Part shown: piece after piece, positions 23,016-31,432 of the stretch
Position numbering within the stretch: the stretch's first letter is position 1
Layout of the letters: the number at the start of each line of letters is the position of its first letter
Origin: Streptomyces sp. CC53
Lineage (GTDB): Bacteria > Actinomycetota > Actinomycetes > Streptomycetales > Streptomycetaceae
Direction of reading: 5' to 3'
NCBI RefSeq assembly: GCF_001865245.1
Contig: NZ_MKXB01000098.1
Location: forward strand, 1 to 36,499
Length of the DNA: 36,499 nt
Position numbers and translations under genes: made by a program
The notes under the pieces: model-generated
The model's input: only the letters and a program-made list of their open reading frames with translations
Told to the model about the DNA's origin: nothing
Databases searched by the model: none

Positions 23016-23048
23016 GGCCACGGACGGGGGTTTTCCACGACCGTGGCC
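23016..23048. terminator. weak hairpin after the relaxase gene
   Basis: GGCCACGG (23016-23023) pairs with CCGTGGCC (23041-23048), with a 17-base loop, between the relaxase stop and the next ATG. It may attenuate transcription into the downstream genes. Confidence 0.35.
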
Positions 23049-23067
23049 ACCCTCTCGGAGCATGTGG

Positions 23068-25509
23068 CTAGCGTCGTGGCCCTCGGCCCTGCGCACGTCG
23101 CTGTGCCGCCTCCTGGGCGGCCCGGTCGGCGGCCGTCCGCTCTCCGGACCGTGGGCCTGGTGCTGGTCTGGTACGCCGTGTGGCGGTCCGGGGGAGCGGG
23201 GCCCGCTTCCCACTTCCGCTCAGCCTGCCTTGGAGTCGCCACGTCAGCACCTGGGCCACGCTGTCCGCGTCTGCCAAGTCCCGGGCAGCGGCCACCTCGG
23301 CGAGCAACTCTGCGGGCGCGTGCCCTTCACCTGATGCCTTGATCAGGTAGGCGGCCAGGGTTGCGGATGCCGGGTCGGCGAGCACATCCGCGGCGTACGC
23401 GGGCACCGCCTCACGTACGGCCTCACCGAAGGTCGGCGCGTCGCTTCCACCGAGCGGAGTCGACTCGATCGACTCGCCTCGGCCCACCACAGGCGGCGGC
23501 GTTGTACGGACTCCGGAGGGTGGCGGCTCCTCTTCCCCTTCGGCCTCGCTCCGTCGCTTCACGCTCCCCTCTGGGAGGCGCACAAGGCTCGTCGTACGGC
23601 CCGGGCCTTCCTCCATGACCGAGACTGCGAATCGCGCGGGATCGGCCCCGACTGTTGCCGCGTACTCACGCAGCCTCGCCTCTGCGAACTCCTCGGCCGA
23701 TGCCCCGATAGAGAGATAGCCAGTCCCCGTGGCATCGGTGATCGTCACATCGGCCTCGTTCACGAAATCGCTGTGGCTGATGCGCCACCGGACGGGCCGG
23801 CCTTCCCCTGCCTCCTGGGTGTGGGGAGGTACAGCCGCCGGCATTGGCGGCTTGGGGCGGGAAGGCGGCGCCGCAAGGGTATCGGCGTCCATCCGTCGTT
23901 GGAGTCTCCACACCAGGACTTCGGCGGCGCTGTCCGCATCCCCGAATCCGCGCAGCGCGGCCACCTCGGCGAGCACCCGCGCCGGGTCGTACCCGGCATT
24001 TTCCACTTGCTTCAACGTGGCGGCCAGTGCGGGCCAGGCGGCTTCGCCGAGCACCCTTTCTGCAACCTCCGGGATCGCCTCGCGCACGGCAGGCGCGTAC
24101 GTCTCGCTGAGCGCGGGGCCGTCCGGCTGTGGCGTCGGCCTCCGCCAGGCGGCGCGGCTTCCTCGTCGGCCGTCCCGTCCGGCGCTGGCCCCGTAGGCGA
24201 CTTCCGTAGCCGCCCGGAGGTGGTAGCCGGCCCGTACGGCGGCCTGCTCCTGGGCGCGGTGCTGGGCGGCCTGGTGGTACCTCTGGGCGGCCACGATGGC
24301 CAGGGCGACGGCAACGAGAATCGTGATGGCTGCTGCGGCCTCTCCGCCGTTCGCGGCGAGCGATGTGCTCATGACGACAAGCTGTGTCGCCGTACGCAAA
24401 TGCCTGCTCGCGTCGCTGTGCATCTGCCGGGATGTGGGCGCACGCCCGGCCCTCTCAAAGGCCCGGGCGGCGTCCCGTAGTTCCTGGCGGACTTCTGCCG
24501 GGGCCTGGGCTGCGTAGGTCGTCAGGAAGTCCGAAAGGGCCACCATCTCGCCTGCCCCGGCCTCGTTGCCTGCCTGCCCAAGAACCGCGGCGGCCTGGTG
24601 GACCTGCCACGCGGCAGCCTGCCACGCTGCGGCCTGGCTGGTGACCTGCCCACCGCCCGCAGCACCGATGCCAGCCGGTACCCCATTCCAGCGCTCACGG
24701 ACGCGCGGCAGGGACAAGTCAGGGGCGAGGCGTGAGCCGGAAAACCACACCGCGCGACCTGCCCCGGTCCGGTCTCCTGGCAGCGCAACCGAGTAGCCGG
24801 TGACGGTGCCGTCCGGCGCGGTCCGCTTGTTCAAGCGGATTCCGGCACGCTGGATCGCTGCGAAGAAGTCGTCATCCGACCCGGCAACGGCGGCGGCCTC
24901 ACGCACCTTGCCTTGTAGCGTGACCCGCGGCGGCTCGTCCCGGCCCTTCCGCTTCGCCTTCTCCGCCTCGGCCGTCGTCGGCCACCGGCTCGCGGTCCGG
25001 TCCCCGCTCGTGAGCTGACGCAGCCCGTAACGCTTCTCCAGCTCACGCGCGCACGCCTGCATCTTCTTCTTGTCCTGCGACAGACGGACCTTCAATCCGT
25101 CCTGCCGGGCGAGCGTCGCCACGATGTGAATGTGGTCGGGCGCATGGCGTACAGCAATCCACCTAGCCCCCTGGCTGTCGCCCTTCTCCGCCACCCCGGT
25201 GGCGTGCATGACCTCGCGGGCAATCTCGGCGAACTCCTCGTCAGTCAACGTGCGGTCCCCAGGGTCCAGCCGGACGGGCACGTGATAGATGTGCTTGCTC
25301 GGCCGACGGCTCGTCAACGCCTCCACAGGGGCATCAAGGAGAGCGGCAAGCATGGGGATACTCCCCTTGCCTCGTCCCGGGTCGGGAACGCCGCTGCCCC
25401 ACGCGGCCACGATGTGTGGGTCCGTGTGCTCGTTGGCCTTGCCTGGACCAAACAGGTAGTACAGCAGCCCTTGCGTACGCGCGCCGTCCCGTGCTCGCTT
25501 TACGATCAA
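23068..25509 (-). CDS. MobA/relaxase (PF03432 type), 813 aa
   Basis: The conjugative relaxase that nicks oriT and becomes joined to DNA. TTG at 25509 overlaps the MobC stop (TTGA). The N-terminal domain has candidate catalytic tyrosines in GLLYYLFGPG (Tyr17, Tyr18), HIYHVPV at about 73-79, and the metal-binding HAPDHIH with His122, His126 and His128. Beyond the nuclease, LNKRTAPDGTVTGYSVALPG near 230-250 is the usual linker region. From about 300 on the protein is helical, with a membrane-like stretch (AAITILVAVALAIVAAQ), then two copies of an approximately 70-residue repeat near 470-545 and 692-763. The length is greater than most MobA proteins because of this C-terminal part. Confidence 0.85.
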   Translation of the reverse strand: MIVKRARDGARTQGLLYYLFGPGKANEHTDPHIVAAWGSGVPDPGRGKGSIPMLAALLDAPVEALTSRRPSKHIYHVPVRLDPGDRTLTDEEFAEIAREVMHATGVAEKGDSQGARWIAVRHAPDHIHIVATLARQDGLKVRLSQDKKKMQACARELEKRYGLRQLTSGDRTASRWPTTAEAEKAKRKGRDEPPRVTLQGKVREAAAVAGSDDDFFAAIQRAGIRLNKRTAPDGTVTGYSVALPGDRTGAGRAVWFSGSRLAPDLSLPRVRERWNGVPAGIGAAGGGQVTSQAAAWQAAAWQVHQAAAVLGQAGNEAGAGEMVALSDFLTTYAAQAPAEVRQELRDAARAFERAGRAPTSRQMHSDASRHLRTATQLVVMSTSLAANGGEAAAAITILVAVALAIVAAQRYHQAAQHRAQEQAAVRAGYHLRAATEVAYGASAGRDGRRGSRAAWRRPTPQPDGPALSETYAPAVREAIPEVAERVLGEAAWPALAATLKQVENAGYDPARVLAEVAALRGFGDADSAAEVLVWRLQRRMDADTLAAPPSRPKPPMPAAVPPHTQEAGEGRPVRWRISHSDFVNEADVTITDATGTGYLSIGASAEEFAEARLREYAATVGADPARFAVSVMEEGPGRTTSLVRLPEGSVKRRSEAEGEEEPPPSGVRTTPPPVVGRGESIESTPLGGSDAPTFGEAVREAVPAYAADVLADPASATLAAYLIKASGEGHAPAELLAEVAAARDLADADSVAQVLTWRLQGRLSGSGKRAPLPRTATRRTRPAPGPRSGERTAADRAAQEAAQRRAQGRGPRR

Positions 25510-25910
25510 GGCCGCTCCATCATGACCCGCACGGTTGCGTCATCGAGCCTCTGAATCGTCGTCTGGACACGAGTCAGAACCGCGTCCAGCCGCTCGGGGG
25601 TCTCCTCGCCCTCGCTGTTCAGCACCTTGGCAATCTGGTTCAGATTCACGCCGATGCGGTTCGCCGCTGTCCGAGCATCCGAGAGCGTACGTAGCAGATC
25701 CTTGTACTCCACCGGTGCCGGAGAAACTTCCTCCTTCGCCACGGCAAGCGCAGCACGTGCCGCGTACGCGGCCACCTTCATGCCCGCAACCGTGGCGGCC
25801 ACCTGAATGACGGCCAACTCGGCATCGTTGTAGGCGAGATTCACGCGATGCCGTCTCGGGTTGTCTGCGCGCCGCTCACGGCGACGCGTACGCGGCTTCT
25901 CGTCCGTCAA
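25506..25910 (-). CDS. mobC: MobC-like relaxosome accessory protein
   Basis: A 134-aa protein starting with TTG 25910, with an AGGAG site 7 bases before. A basic N-terminus (RTRRRERRADNPRRHR) and the strand-helix VNLAYNDAELAVIQVAATVAG suggest an RHH-like DNA-binding domain. The conserved MobC segment is LRTLSDARTAANRIGVNLNQ followed by IAKVLNS. MobC proteins help melt the nick site and recruit the relaxase. It overlaps the relaxase by 4 bp and faces the candidate oriT. Confidence 0.85.
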   Translation of the reverse strand: MTDEKPRTRRRERRADNPRRHRVNLAYNDAELAVIQVAATVAGMKVAAYAARAALAVAKEEVSPAPVEYKDLLRTLSDARTAANRIGVNLNQIAKVLNSEGEETPERLDAVLTRVQTTIQRLDDATVRVMMERP

Positions 25911-25936
25911 CCCGTCTCCTCCTTCTCCTTCTCCAT

Positions 25937-26025
25937 CGGTCCGTGCCCGGACCGAAAAGGCGTCACTAGCAACGAGCGTAGCGACTGCTGGGGACCCGCA
26001 GCCGAGTTAATGGAACATTAACGCA
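25937..26025. other. candidate origin of transfer (oriT)
   Basis: The region directly upstream of mobC and the relaxase has three structures: a perfect hairpin CGGTCC-GTGCCC-GGACCG (25937-25954), an imperfect inverted repeat GTCACTA / TAGCGAC (25962-25985, one mismatch), and a palindrome GTTAAT-GGAAC-ATTAAC (26006-26022). The last part is AT-rich in an otherwise GC-rich region. Relaxase oriTs usually lie here and have such repeats near the nick. The nick position is not identified. Confidence 0.4.
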
Positions 26026-26187
26026 CAACTTGCTCCGACGAAGGAGGGCCGTCGGCTGGGGTGCCGGGCTTCTAGGGCGGCTCGCGCCTCCGCCGCGAAC
26101 GGGGGCGCGGGGGCCTGCCCCCTCCTGTACGTCCGCACCCGCCGTGCGGGGGAACCTGCACCCACCTCGGCGGCGGGCGGCGCTACC

Positions 26188-26565
26188 ATGACGCGCATGA
26201 CGACACCTGCCGACAACGCACCCGGAACTGACCCTCAGTCGCCGATCCTCGCGACCGCGCAAGAGCTGCTGGCCACCCGCATGCGGGTCATCGCCCCGCT
26301 GGCCGACGCGATCGCCGAGCGCAAGCGCCTGCAAGAGCTCATCGACGCCGTAGAGAAGACGTACGGGGTCGCGTACGCGGACGCCCAGGCAGCGGGCTGG
26401 ACACCCGAAGAACTGCGGCAGATGGGGGCCGACGAACCCACCCGCCGACCGCAGGGCCGGCCCCGCACCCGGCGGCCTCGCGCTACTGCGGCGACGACCC
26501 CGGGACCGCGCACCCCGAACACGGCCGAGTCGGCCAAGCCGGCTCCGGCTCCTGCCGGGGCCTGA
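26188..26565 (+). CDS. hypothetical protein, 125 aa
   Basis: Starts at ATG 26188 (a second ATG is at 26197) with no convincing ribosome site. It faces away from the mobilisation genes. Residues about 20-80 are helical (ATAQELLATRMRVIAPLADA, then AERKRLQELIDAVEKTYGVA) with an AQAAGWTPEELRQMG end, and the C-terminal 45 are basic and Pro/Arg-rich. It may bind DNA through this tail. No family is recognised. Confidence 0.55.
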   Translation: MTRMTTPADNAPGTDPQSPILATAQELLATRMRVIAPLADAIAERKRLQELIDAVEKTYGVAYADAQAAGWTPEELRQMGADEPTRRPQGRPRTRRPRATAATTPGPRTPNTAESAKPAPAPAGA

Positions 26566-26576
26566 CCCCGGACATC

Positions 26577-26610
26577 GTCGGCCCCGGCCCGCTCGTGGGC
26601 CGGGGCCGAC
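26577..26610. terminator. perfect 14-bp hairpin between two plus-strand genes
   Basis: GTCGGCCCCGGCCC (26577-26590) and GGGCCGGGGCCGAC (26597-26610) pair perfectly, loop GCTCGT. It lies 12 bases after one gene and 39 before the next, so it could terminate or attenuate transcription. Confidence 0.6.
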
Positions 26611-26648
26611 ACCGTTCACCCCACCTCGTACAGAAAGGGCCACCACCG

Positions 26649-27221
26649 GTGCCTGCGGGAAAGCTCAACACCTTCGTGTGGCTGCACAAGTGGCAGGGTG
26701 ACGAACTGCGCCGCATCGCCCGTCAGAACGCTGCCGCCGAAGCGGACTGGGTCAACGCCGAGCGGGAGCGCCTGGGCGTCGCCCCCCACGCCCCGACCCC
26801 CGAACACATCCGGCTCGAAGCCCTCGCCCTGCGGCCCGGGCCCTGGCCCGGTGCCAGTCAGCTCGTGGAAGCCGCCATGCGCGTCCGGCTGTCCGCCCCC
26901 GACCTCGCCGGCCCGTGGCCACCCTTCACCCCCGACGAACAGGAAGCGCAACGGCTCGCCGGCCGCAGACCGGGCACCCCCAACGAACGCTTCGACGACA
27001 AGATTGCCGTCGATATCGACCCTGCCCTCATCGCCTCCGCACAGCTCGCCGCCTACCGCGTCAGCGCACCCGTGGTCGCCCAACTCCGCGCGGAAAACCT
27101 CCTCGGCCCCGGTGCTGCACGCTCTCGCGCAGCACGCGCCCGCAAGGCAGAACTACAGGCACAGATCTACACCCTGGGCCGCATCGCCCGGGAAGCAATC
27201 ACCCTCGTCATCACGCCGTAA
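26649..27221 (+). CDS. hypothetical protein, 190 aa
   Basis: GTG at 26649 with a GAAAGGG site 10 bases upstream. The protein starts PAGKLNTFVWLHKWQGDELR and contains RLEALALRPGPWPGASQLVE, PNERFDDKIAVDIDP and a final basic helix with ALIASAQLAAYRVSAPVV. It is soluble. The second gene of the short plus-strand unit. Not recognised; no signal or Cys. Confidence 0.6.
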   Translation: MPAGKLNTFVWLHKWQGDELRRIARQNAAAEADWVNAERERLGVAPHAPTPEHIRLEALALRPGPWPGASQLVEAAMRVRLSAPDLAGPWPPFTPDEQEAQRLAGRRPGTPNERFDDKIAVDIDPALIASAQLAAYRVSAPVVAQLRAENLLGPGAARSRAARARKAELQAQIYTLGRIAREAITLVITP

Positions 27222-27359
27222 ACCGGCAGTGCAATCAAACAAGGTAGTTAGCCGCGTCCTCGTGGCGGCCCGTCCCCGTCCGGCTGTGGGGGCGGCCGGC
27301 TCCGGGGTCGGGCGGGTGTGCGGGTTCTTACCTTGCGGGGGCTCCGCCCCCACACCCCC

Positions 27360-27379
27360 GGCCACCGCTCCCAGAGGGG
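27360..27379. repeat. 20-bp dispersed inverted repeat, copy 2
   Basis: GGCCACCGCTCCCAGAGGGG, exact reverse complement of bases 6-25. It follows the GGGGGC-TCC-GCCCCC hairpin. Confidence 0.75.
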
Positions 27380-27610
27380 CAGGGGGGCCGTGGTCGGGTG
27401 CGGGTGAGTGGGTGGGTCGGCGGGGGAGCGGGGGCACCCTGCGGCCGGACGACCCTCCGCACCATGCCGCACGAACGCACGGGGGCAGCTCCGCACGCTC
27501 CGCCACCCCCGCACGCCCGCACGGCCCACCGTGAGCGCCGCCCGACCGGAGGGAACCCCCGCCCCTGGCCCCGCCTCACGCAAGCGCAACGCGCCCCGCC
27601 AGCGGACCAC

Positions 27611-27628
27611 TTCGCCTGTACACGCGAA
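27611..27628. repeat. TGTACA palindrome family, copy 3
   Basis: TTCGCCTGTACACGCGAA, a near-palindrome, shortly before the terminator of the minus operon that ends at 27704. Confidence 0.65.
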
Positions 27629-27655
27629 CTGGCCGTCAGGGGGGCGGAAAGGGCG

Positions 27656-27687
27656 GGAGCCCGCACCCCCATGCGGGTACGGGCTCC
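27656..27687. terminator. terminator hairpin at end of the exonuclease operon
   Basis: GGAGCCCG (27656-27663) pairs with CGGGCTCC (27680-27687), with an inner CCCGCA/TGCGGG option. It lies just 3' of the minus gene ending at 27704. Confidence 0.55.
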
Positions 27688-27703
27688 TCGACGTGCGAGC
27701 GGG

Positions 27704-29020
27704 CTAAAAGGGGTCGGGCCGCTCGGCCATTTCCCTGATCCGCTGCACCACCGTGCGGCAGTCCGAAAGCGCCCGGTGGCCTCCGCCGAGCCTCTGCCAG
27801 CGCCAACCGCCCCAGTAGTCCGACCACTCCCCGACGTGCACGGCGTAGGCGAGCATCGCGCACCGCTCCCACTGCTGCGCGTCCATCCACTCCGCGACGG
27901 CGGGATGCCGCTCGTACGGCCGTAGCGGCTCCACACCGGGCAGGGTGGGGCTGTGCTCCTGGTGGTGGCGGTCGAGTTCGTAGGCCAGAACTCCCGTGTC
28001 GTACACACGGTTGTAGATGATGACCCGCCGGCCTTCGAGGGCCTTCGTCAGCCGCGGCAGGACCGTGCCGAACCCGGGCGCGTCCTTCACGTCCTCGTCG
28101 GAGATACCGTGGATCTCCGTAGCCTCTTCGGGAATCGGGACGCCGGGGTGGACGAGGGTGTCCAACAGGAGGTCCCCGGCCCCGTCCGTGACGCTGATCT
28201 CCACGATTTTCGCGTCCCAGTCGAGCCCCGTCGTCTCGGTGTCGAGAATCGCGAACGCGTGGGGGGTAGCCATGACTTCCCGGGCCCATCGGCGAACCGG
28301 GCCCAGCTCGTCCCAGCGCTCCCGCTCCCACGCCCGCTCGGCCTCCTCGGCCTGCCTCCTCCGCTCGGCCTTGCACGCCTCGCACGTGCGCGGGAACACG
28401 AACGCGTGGCGGAAGTCGTCGGCGGCGTCGGCGGCCTCGATCTCCTCGCGGGTGGCGGTCTGAACGTTGCAGTCCGGGCAGTGCCGCCGGGTGAGCCTCC
28501 GGGCGATCTCCTGACCGCGCTTGCGCGTCTCCTCGCACGCGGTGCACTCGCGGTAGCGGACGCTTTCGTGGTGCACGAACTCCGTGCCGCACCGCTCGCA
28601 CGTGCGGTCCCACCGGTCGCGGGCGGCATCGGCGCACACGGTGCAGATGCGGCCGGAGACGGGGAGCCACGGCGAGCGTTTCTGGCTGCGCTCGGGCAAC
28701 GGCCGGTCGGCCACGCTCTCGCACAGGATGCACGTGCGGCGGGCCCGCTTCTGCGCCTCCTGGCGGGGGGGGAGCGGCTGTACGGCGCGGGTGTCATCGA
28801 CGTGGTAAAGCTCGACCATGTCGCACCACTGAGTGCGGTAGCGCAGGTAGGCGCGGGGCTTCTGGCCCGGCGTCCGCCGGCGGCCGGCGTCCTCCAACTG
28901 CCGAGCCGTCATCAGCCCGTCCGGCGTCTGCCCGGAGGTGTATACCGGCAGTCCGCGGTAGGTCTCGGCGGGCTGTGCCGGGACCTTCGGCTTGCTCCTG
29001 GTGCTCATCTTCCCGGGCAT
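27704..29020 (-). CDS. Cys-rich zinc-binding protein with DEDDh exonuclease domain
   Basis: A 438-aa protein starting at ATG 29020, sharing one base with the previous TGA; a GAGG site lies upstream. Residues about 65-240 hold many Cys pairs (CILCESVADR, CTVCADAARD, CERCGTEFVH, CTACEETRK, CPDCNVQ, CEACKAE), so several zinc-binding knuckles. The C-terminal third is a DEDDh 3'-5' exonuclease: motif I ILDTETTG (Asp260, Glu262), motif II IIYNRVYDTG (Asp near 341), motif III GGHRALSDCRTV (His and Asp near 412-417). HGISDEDV lies between. The fusion of a zinc array with an ExoX/DnaQ-like nuclease on a plasmid is unusual. Its role may be in processing plasmid DNA or in targeting foreign DNA. Confidence 0.85.
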   Translation of the reverse strand: MPGKMSTRSKPKVPAQPAETYRGLPVYTSGQTPDGLMTARQLEDAGRRRTPGQKPRAYLRYRTQWCDMVELYHVDDTRAVQPLPPRQEAQKRARRTCILCESVADRPLPERSQKRSPWLPVSGRICTVCADAARDRWDRTCERCGTEFVHHESVRYRECTACEETRKRGQEIARRLTRRHCPDCNVQTATREEIEAADAADDFRHAFVFPRTCEACKAERRRQAEEAERAWERERWDELGPVRRWAREVMATPHAFAILDTETTGLDWDAKIVEISVTDGAGDLLLDTLVHPGVPIPEEATEIHGISDEDVKDAPGFGTVLPRLTKALEGRRVIIYNRVYDTGVLAYELDRHHQEHSPTLPGVEPLRPYERHPAVAEWMDAQQWERCAMLAYAVHVGEWSDYWGGWRWQRLGGGHRALSDCRTVVQRIREMAERPDPF

Positions 29021-29331
29021 CACATTTCCTCGTCTCGGGCTGAACGGGGGTGCATCAGCGTCGTCAGGGCGTCGGACAGCGTTCCGTGCCGTCCCGAGCG
29101 CGTCCCGATCGACCAGGACGGAACGGCGTCGTGCTGCGTCCAGCGCACCGTTCCGAGCGGTTCGGAAGCGGCATACACGACCCATTCCGGGGCGTCGGCG
29201 GGGCGGACGAGCTGCACCGCAACACCCTCGACGGTCATGGCGAAGATGTCGGGCAAGCTCTGTGGCACGTCACCCATACGAGCGGCCTCCCTGTCACCGT
29301 GCGCGGCTAACCGCGGGTCGGCACCGGTCAT
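29020..29331 (-). CDS. hypothetical protein, 103 aa
   Basis: ATG at 29331 overlaps the stop of the zinc/coiled-coil gene (ATGA), and its stop overlaps the exonuclease start. The protein has DIFAMTVEGVAVQLVRPADA, then APEWVVYAASEPLGTVRW and SIGTRSGRHGTLSDALTTLM, which suggests a compact alpha/beta domain. No family is recognised. The tight coupling on both sides suggests it acts with its neighbours. Confidence 0.65.
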   Translation of the reverse strand: MTGADPRLAAHGDREAARMGDVPQSLPDIFAMTVEGVAVQLVRPADAPEWVVYAASEPLGTVRWTQHDAVPSWSIGTRSGRHGTLSDALTTLMHPRSARDEEM

Positions 29332-30866
29332 CGGGGCTCTCCTTCCGCGTCCCCTGGCATGGGCACGCTGGTCTGTCCGGGGATCGGCTCCGGGGTCTCC
29401 TCCTCGGCCGGCTTCGGCTTCCTGCCGCGGGCCGGCTTCTTCGTCCGCCGCTCCTGCCGCAACTCCTCCTTCAGCGCGTCGATCTCCTGCCCATACGCAC
29501 GCAGCTCGGCCCCGAGCCGGTCGTAGTTGTCACGGGCCTGGGCGAGCTGGTGCTGAGCGTCCTTGGCCTGCTGCTCGGCAACGGCCTGACCTCGCTCGGC
29601 CTCCAGCCGTGCCGTCCTCTCGGCGGCGAGCTCGGCGGCCAGGGCGTCCCGCTGCCTCTCGGCCCGTCCGATGGCGGCCTCGGCGCGCTGCTCGGCACGC
29701 TCCGCTCTGCCCTCCGCCTGCTGCTGCCTCTCCTCCGCCCTCTCAGCCCTCTTCTCCTCCTCGACCCGCCGCCGGCTGTACTCGGTTGCCTGGTCCTGGG
29801 CCTCCTCGCGCTCGCGCTTGACCTCTTTCAGGCTCCGCATCAGGTCGGCATATCCCGCTGTGAGCTCGTCCTTCTCCGCCTCGGCGCGGGCCTGTGCGGC
29901 GACGGCAGCCGCCGCCCGGTCGGCTGCCTCGGCGGCCACACGCCGAGCCTCGTCCCGGGCCCGCACGGCCTCCTGACACGCACGCTCCGCGGCGTCGGCG
30001 CGCGCCTCGGCCCGGGCCCGCTCCTGCTCTGCGGCCTCGGCGCGGGCCTGCGCGGCGGCGGCGGCTTGGCGGGCCTGGTCGCGCTGCTCGGTGGCCGTGT
30101 CGCGTTGCTCGATCGCGTCGGCGGCCTCGCGCTCGGCACGCTCGGCCCGGTCGGCGGCGGCGGCGCGCTGTTCCTCGGCGAGCTGCTGGGCGGCGGCGGC
30201 GTCGGCCGCGTTGCGCTCCGCCTGGTCCCGGCGGAACTCTGCGGTGCGGGCGTTCTGCTCGGCGACTTCCCGAGCCTCCTCGGCGGCCTCGCGGGCGGCG
30301 CGGTCGCGTTCGGCGGCGGCCTCGGCGGCCTCCCGGTCGGCGGCGGCCTGGTGGGCCTCGGCACGGGCAGCGGACGCATCGGCCTGGGCCTGTACGGTCG
30401 CCTGATTGGCCCGGGCTACGTCCTGCTGGTTGGCAGCGCGGGCGGCGGCCAACCGGGCCTCGATGCCCTCGGGGGAGTTGACCTTCTTCAGCTCCAACCG
30501 AGTATCGGATGCCACCTGCTCGATGCGCGTCACCAACTCGTCAAGGCGGAGCATCTGCCCCGGCAGACCAGGGGCGTTGCGCTCGCGTGCGCGGGCGGCC
30601 TTGCGCTCGTTCTGACAGTCCTTGTCGCAGTACTCGGGCGGCCGTCCGGCCCCGGCCGGCTTCGCCCGGGGAATCAGCTTCCCGCAGTTCGCGCACGGCT
30701 CTGGCCAGTACCCGTACGGCGCTTCCTCGTCTCCTCCGTCGCCCTCCGGGGCCGGGTCGGAAGCGTCGGCCCCGTCCTCGTCGTCGGCGAGGATGCCGAA
30801 CCGCCTCAACTGTTCGGTGGCCTCCGGCGACAGCCCTTCGGGGGCCTTGTCGATGCTCACGCGCAT
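29328..30866 (-). CDS. zinc-knuckle plus long coiled-coil protein, KfrA-like
   Basis: A 512-aa protein from ATG 30866. An N-terminal part with LSPEATEQLRRFG is followed by a zinc knuckle with Cys58, Cys61, Cys80 and Cys84 (EPCANCGK, YCDKDC). From about residue 120 to 470 it is an almost unbroken Ala/Glu/Arg coiled coil (AERDRAAREAAEEAREV, EEKRAERAEERQQQAE). It ends with KKPARGRKPKPAEEE, a basic segment. This shape, small DNA-binding head plus long coiled coil, is that of KfrA-type plasmid proteins that form filaments or condense DNA, although the KfrA HTH is replaced by a zinc knuckle. The gene upstream overlaps it by 10 bp. Confidence 0.75.
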   Translation of the reverse strand: MRVSIDKAPEGLSPEATEQLRRFGILADDEDGADASDPAPEGDGGDEEAPYGYWPEPCANCGKLIPRAKPAGAGRPPEYCDKDCQNERKAARARERNAPGLPGQMLRLDELVTRIEQVASDTRLELKKVNSPEGIEARLAAARAANQQDVARANQATVQAQADASAARAEAHQAAADREAAEAAAERDRAAREAAEEAREVAEQNARTAEFRRDQAERNAADAAAAQQLAEEQRAAAADRAERAEREAADAIEQRDTATEQRDQARQAAAAAQARAEAAEQERARAEARADAAERACQEAVRARDEARRVAAEAADRAAAAVAAQARAEAEKDELTAGYADLMRSLKEVKREREEAQDQATEYSRRRVEEEKRAERAEERQQQAEGRAERAEQRAEAAIGRAERQRDALAAELAAERTARLEAERGQAVAEQQAKDAQHQLAQARDNYDRLGAELRAYGQEIDALKEELRQERRTKKPARGRKPKPAEEETPEPIPGQTSVPMPGDAEGEPR

Positions 30867-31417
30867 GTGCCTTTCTCGTGCGATACGGCCCGGGCCCGGT
30901 GACCGGTTCCGCGGGTGGTGCGGCGCCTCGGCCTCGACGGCGGCGCGGCCGGCGCGGAACGGCGGCGGGGACGGGCCCGGGTGCTGATGCTGCCGTAGAG
31001 GCAACCGCGGCGGATGCCGAACGGGATTCCGCCCGACCTGTGTGGGCTCCGGCTCGACGTGGGCGGGCCTGTGACCTGCTGGGTGTGGTCGGCTCCGGTG
31101 AGCTCGGCGCGGGCCTCGCCGGTGGGGTCGTCGTGCTCCTGGTGCTCGTCGCCCTCGGCGGTCAGGGCCTCGCTCTCGTCGTCCTGTCCTGCTCCTCCTG
31201 CTCGTGCTCGGCGGCGGGGACGGGGACGGGCCGCTCGCGTCGCTGCGGCCTCCAGTCCCGCCAGGACACGGGGAAGTGCGGCCAGATACCGGGCCACGTT
31301 CCGGGCCGGTCCACTCACGATCATGCGGCGCTCGTCCAGCCGGCCGAAGCGGGTGCCCTCGGAGATCTCCCGGTAGACGTAGGTGCGGCGGGAGGGAGTT
31401 ACCCGAGTTGTCCTCAT
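30857..31417 (-). CDS. hypothetical protein, 186 aa, first gene of its operon
   Basis: ATG at 31417 lies 16 bases after the palindromic operator region at 31433-31466. The N-terminal 60 residues look like a real domain (RRTYVYREISEGTRFGR, LDERRMIVSGPARNVARYLA, ALPRVLAGLEA). The remainder is a disordered Arg/Pro/Glu-rich tail, and its stop overlaps the next ATG by 10 bp. Genuine translation is supported by the overlap, the N-terminal pattern and the operator position. No family is recognised. Confidence 0.6.
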   Translation of the reverse strand: MRTTRVTPSRRTYVYREISEGTRFGRLDERRMIVSGPARNVARYLAALPRVLAGLEAAATRAARPRPRRRARAGGAGQDDESEALTAEGDEHQEHDDPTGEARAELTGADHTQQVTGPPTSSRSPHRSGGIPFGIRRGCLYGSISTRARPRRRSAPAAPPSRPRRRTTRGTGHRARAVSHEKGTCA

Positions 31418-31432
31418 GGGATCGACCTTACC

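Larger units (their letters stand above)
27222..27703. other. 482-bp non-coding GC-rich region with hairpins
   Basis: No convincing gene is present between the convergent ends at 27221 and 27704. It holds a perfect hairpin GGGGGC-TCC-GCCCCC (27337-27351), the 20-bp repeat at 27360-27379 whose complement lies at 6-25, the TGTACA palindrome (27611-27628) and the terminator at 27656-27687. It may be a single-strand origin or intergenic relic. Confidence 0.5.

Noticed and set aside
26188..27221. One operon of two plus-strand genes with no terminator
   Set aside because: A perfect 14-bp hairpin lies between them, so they are listed separately and co-transcription is left open.
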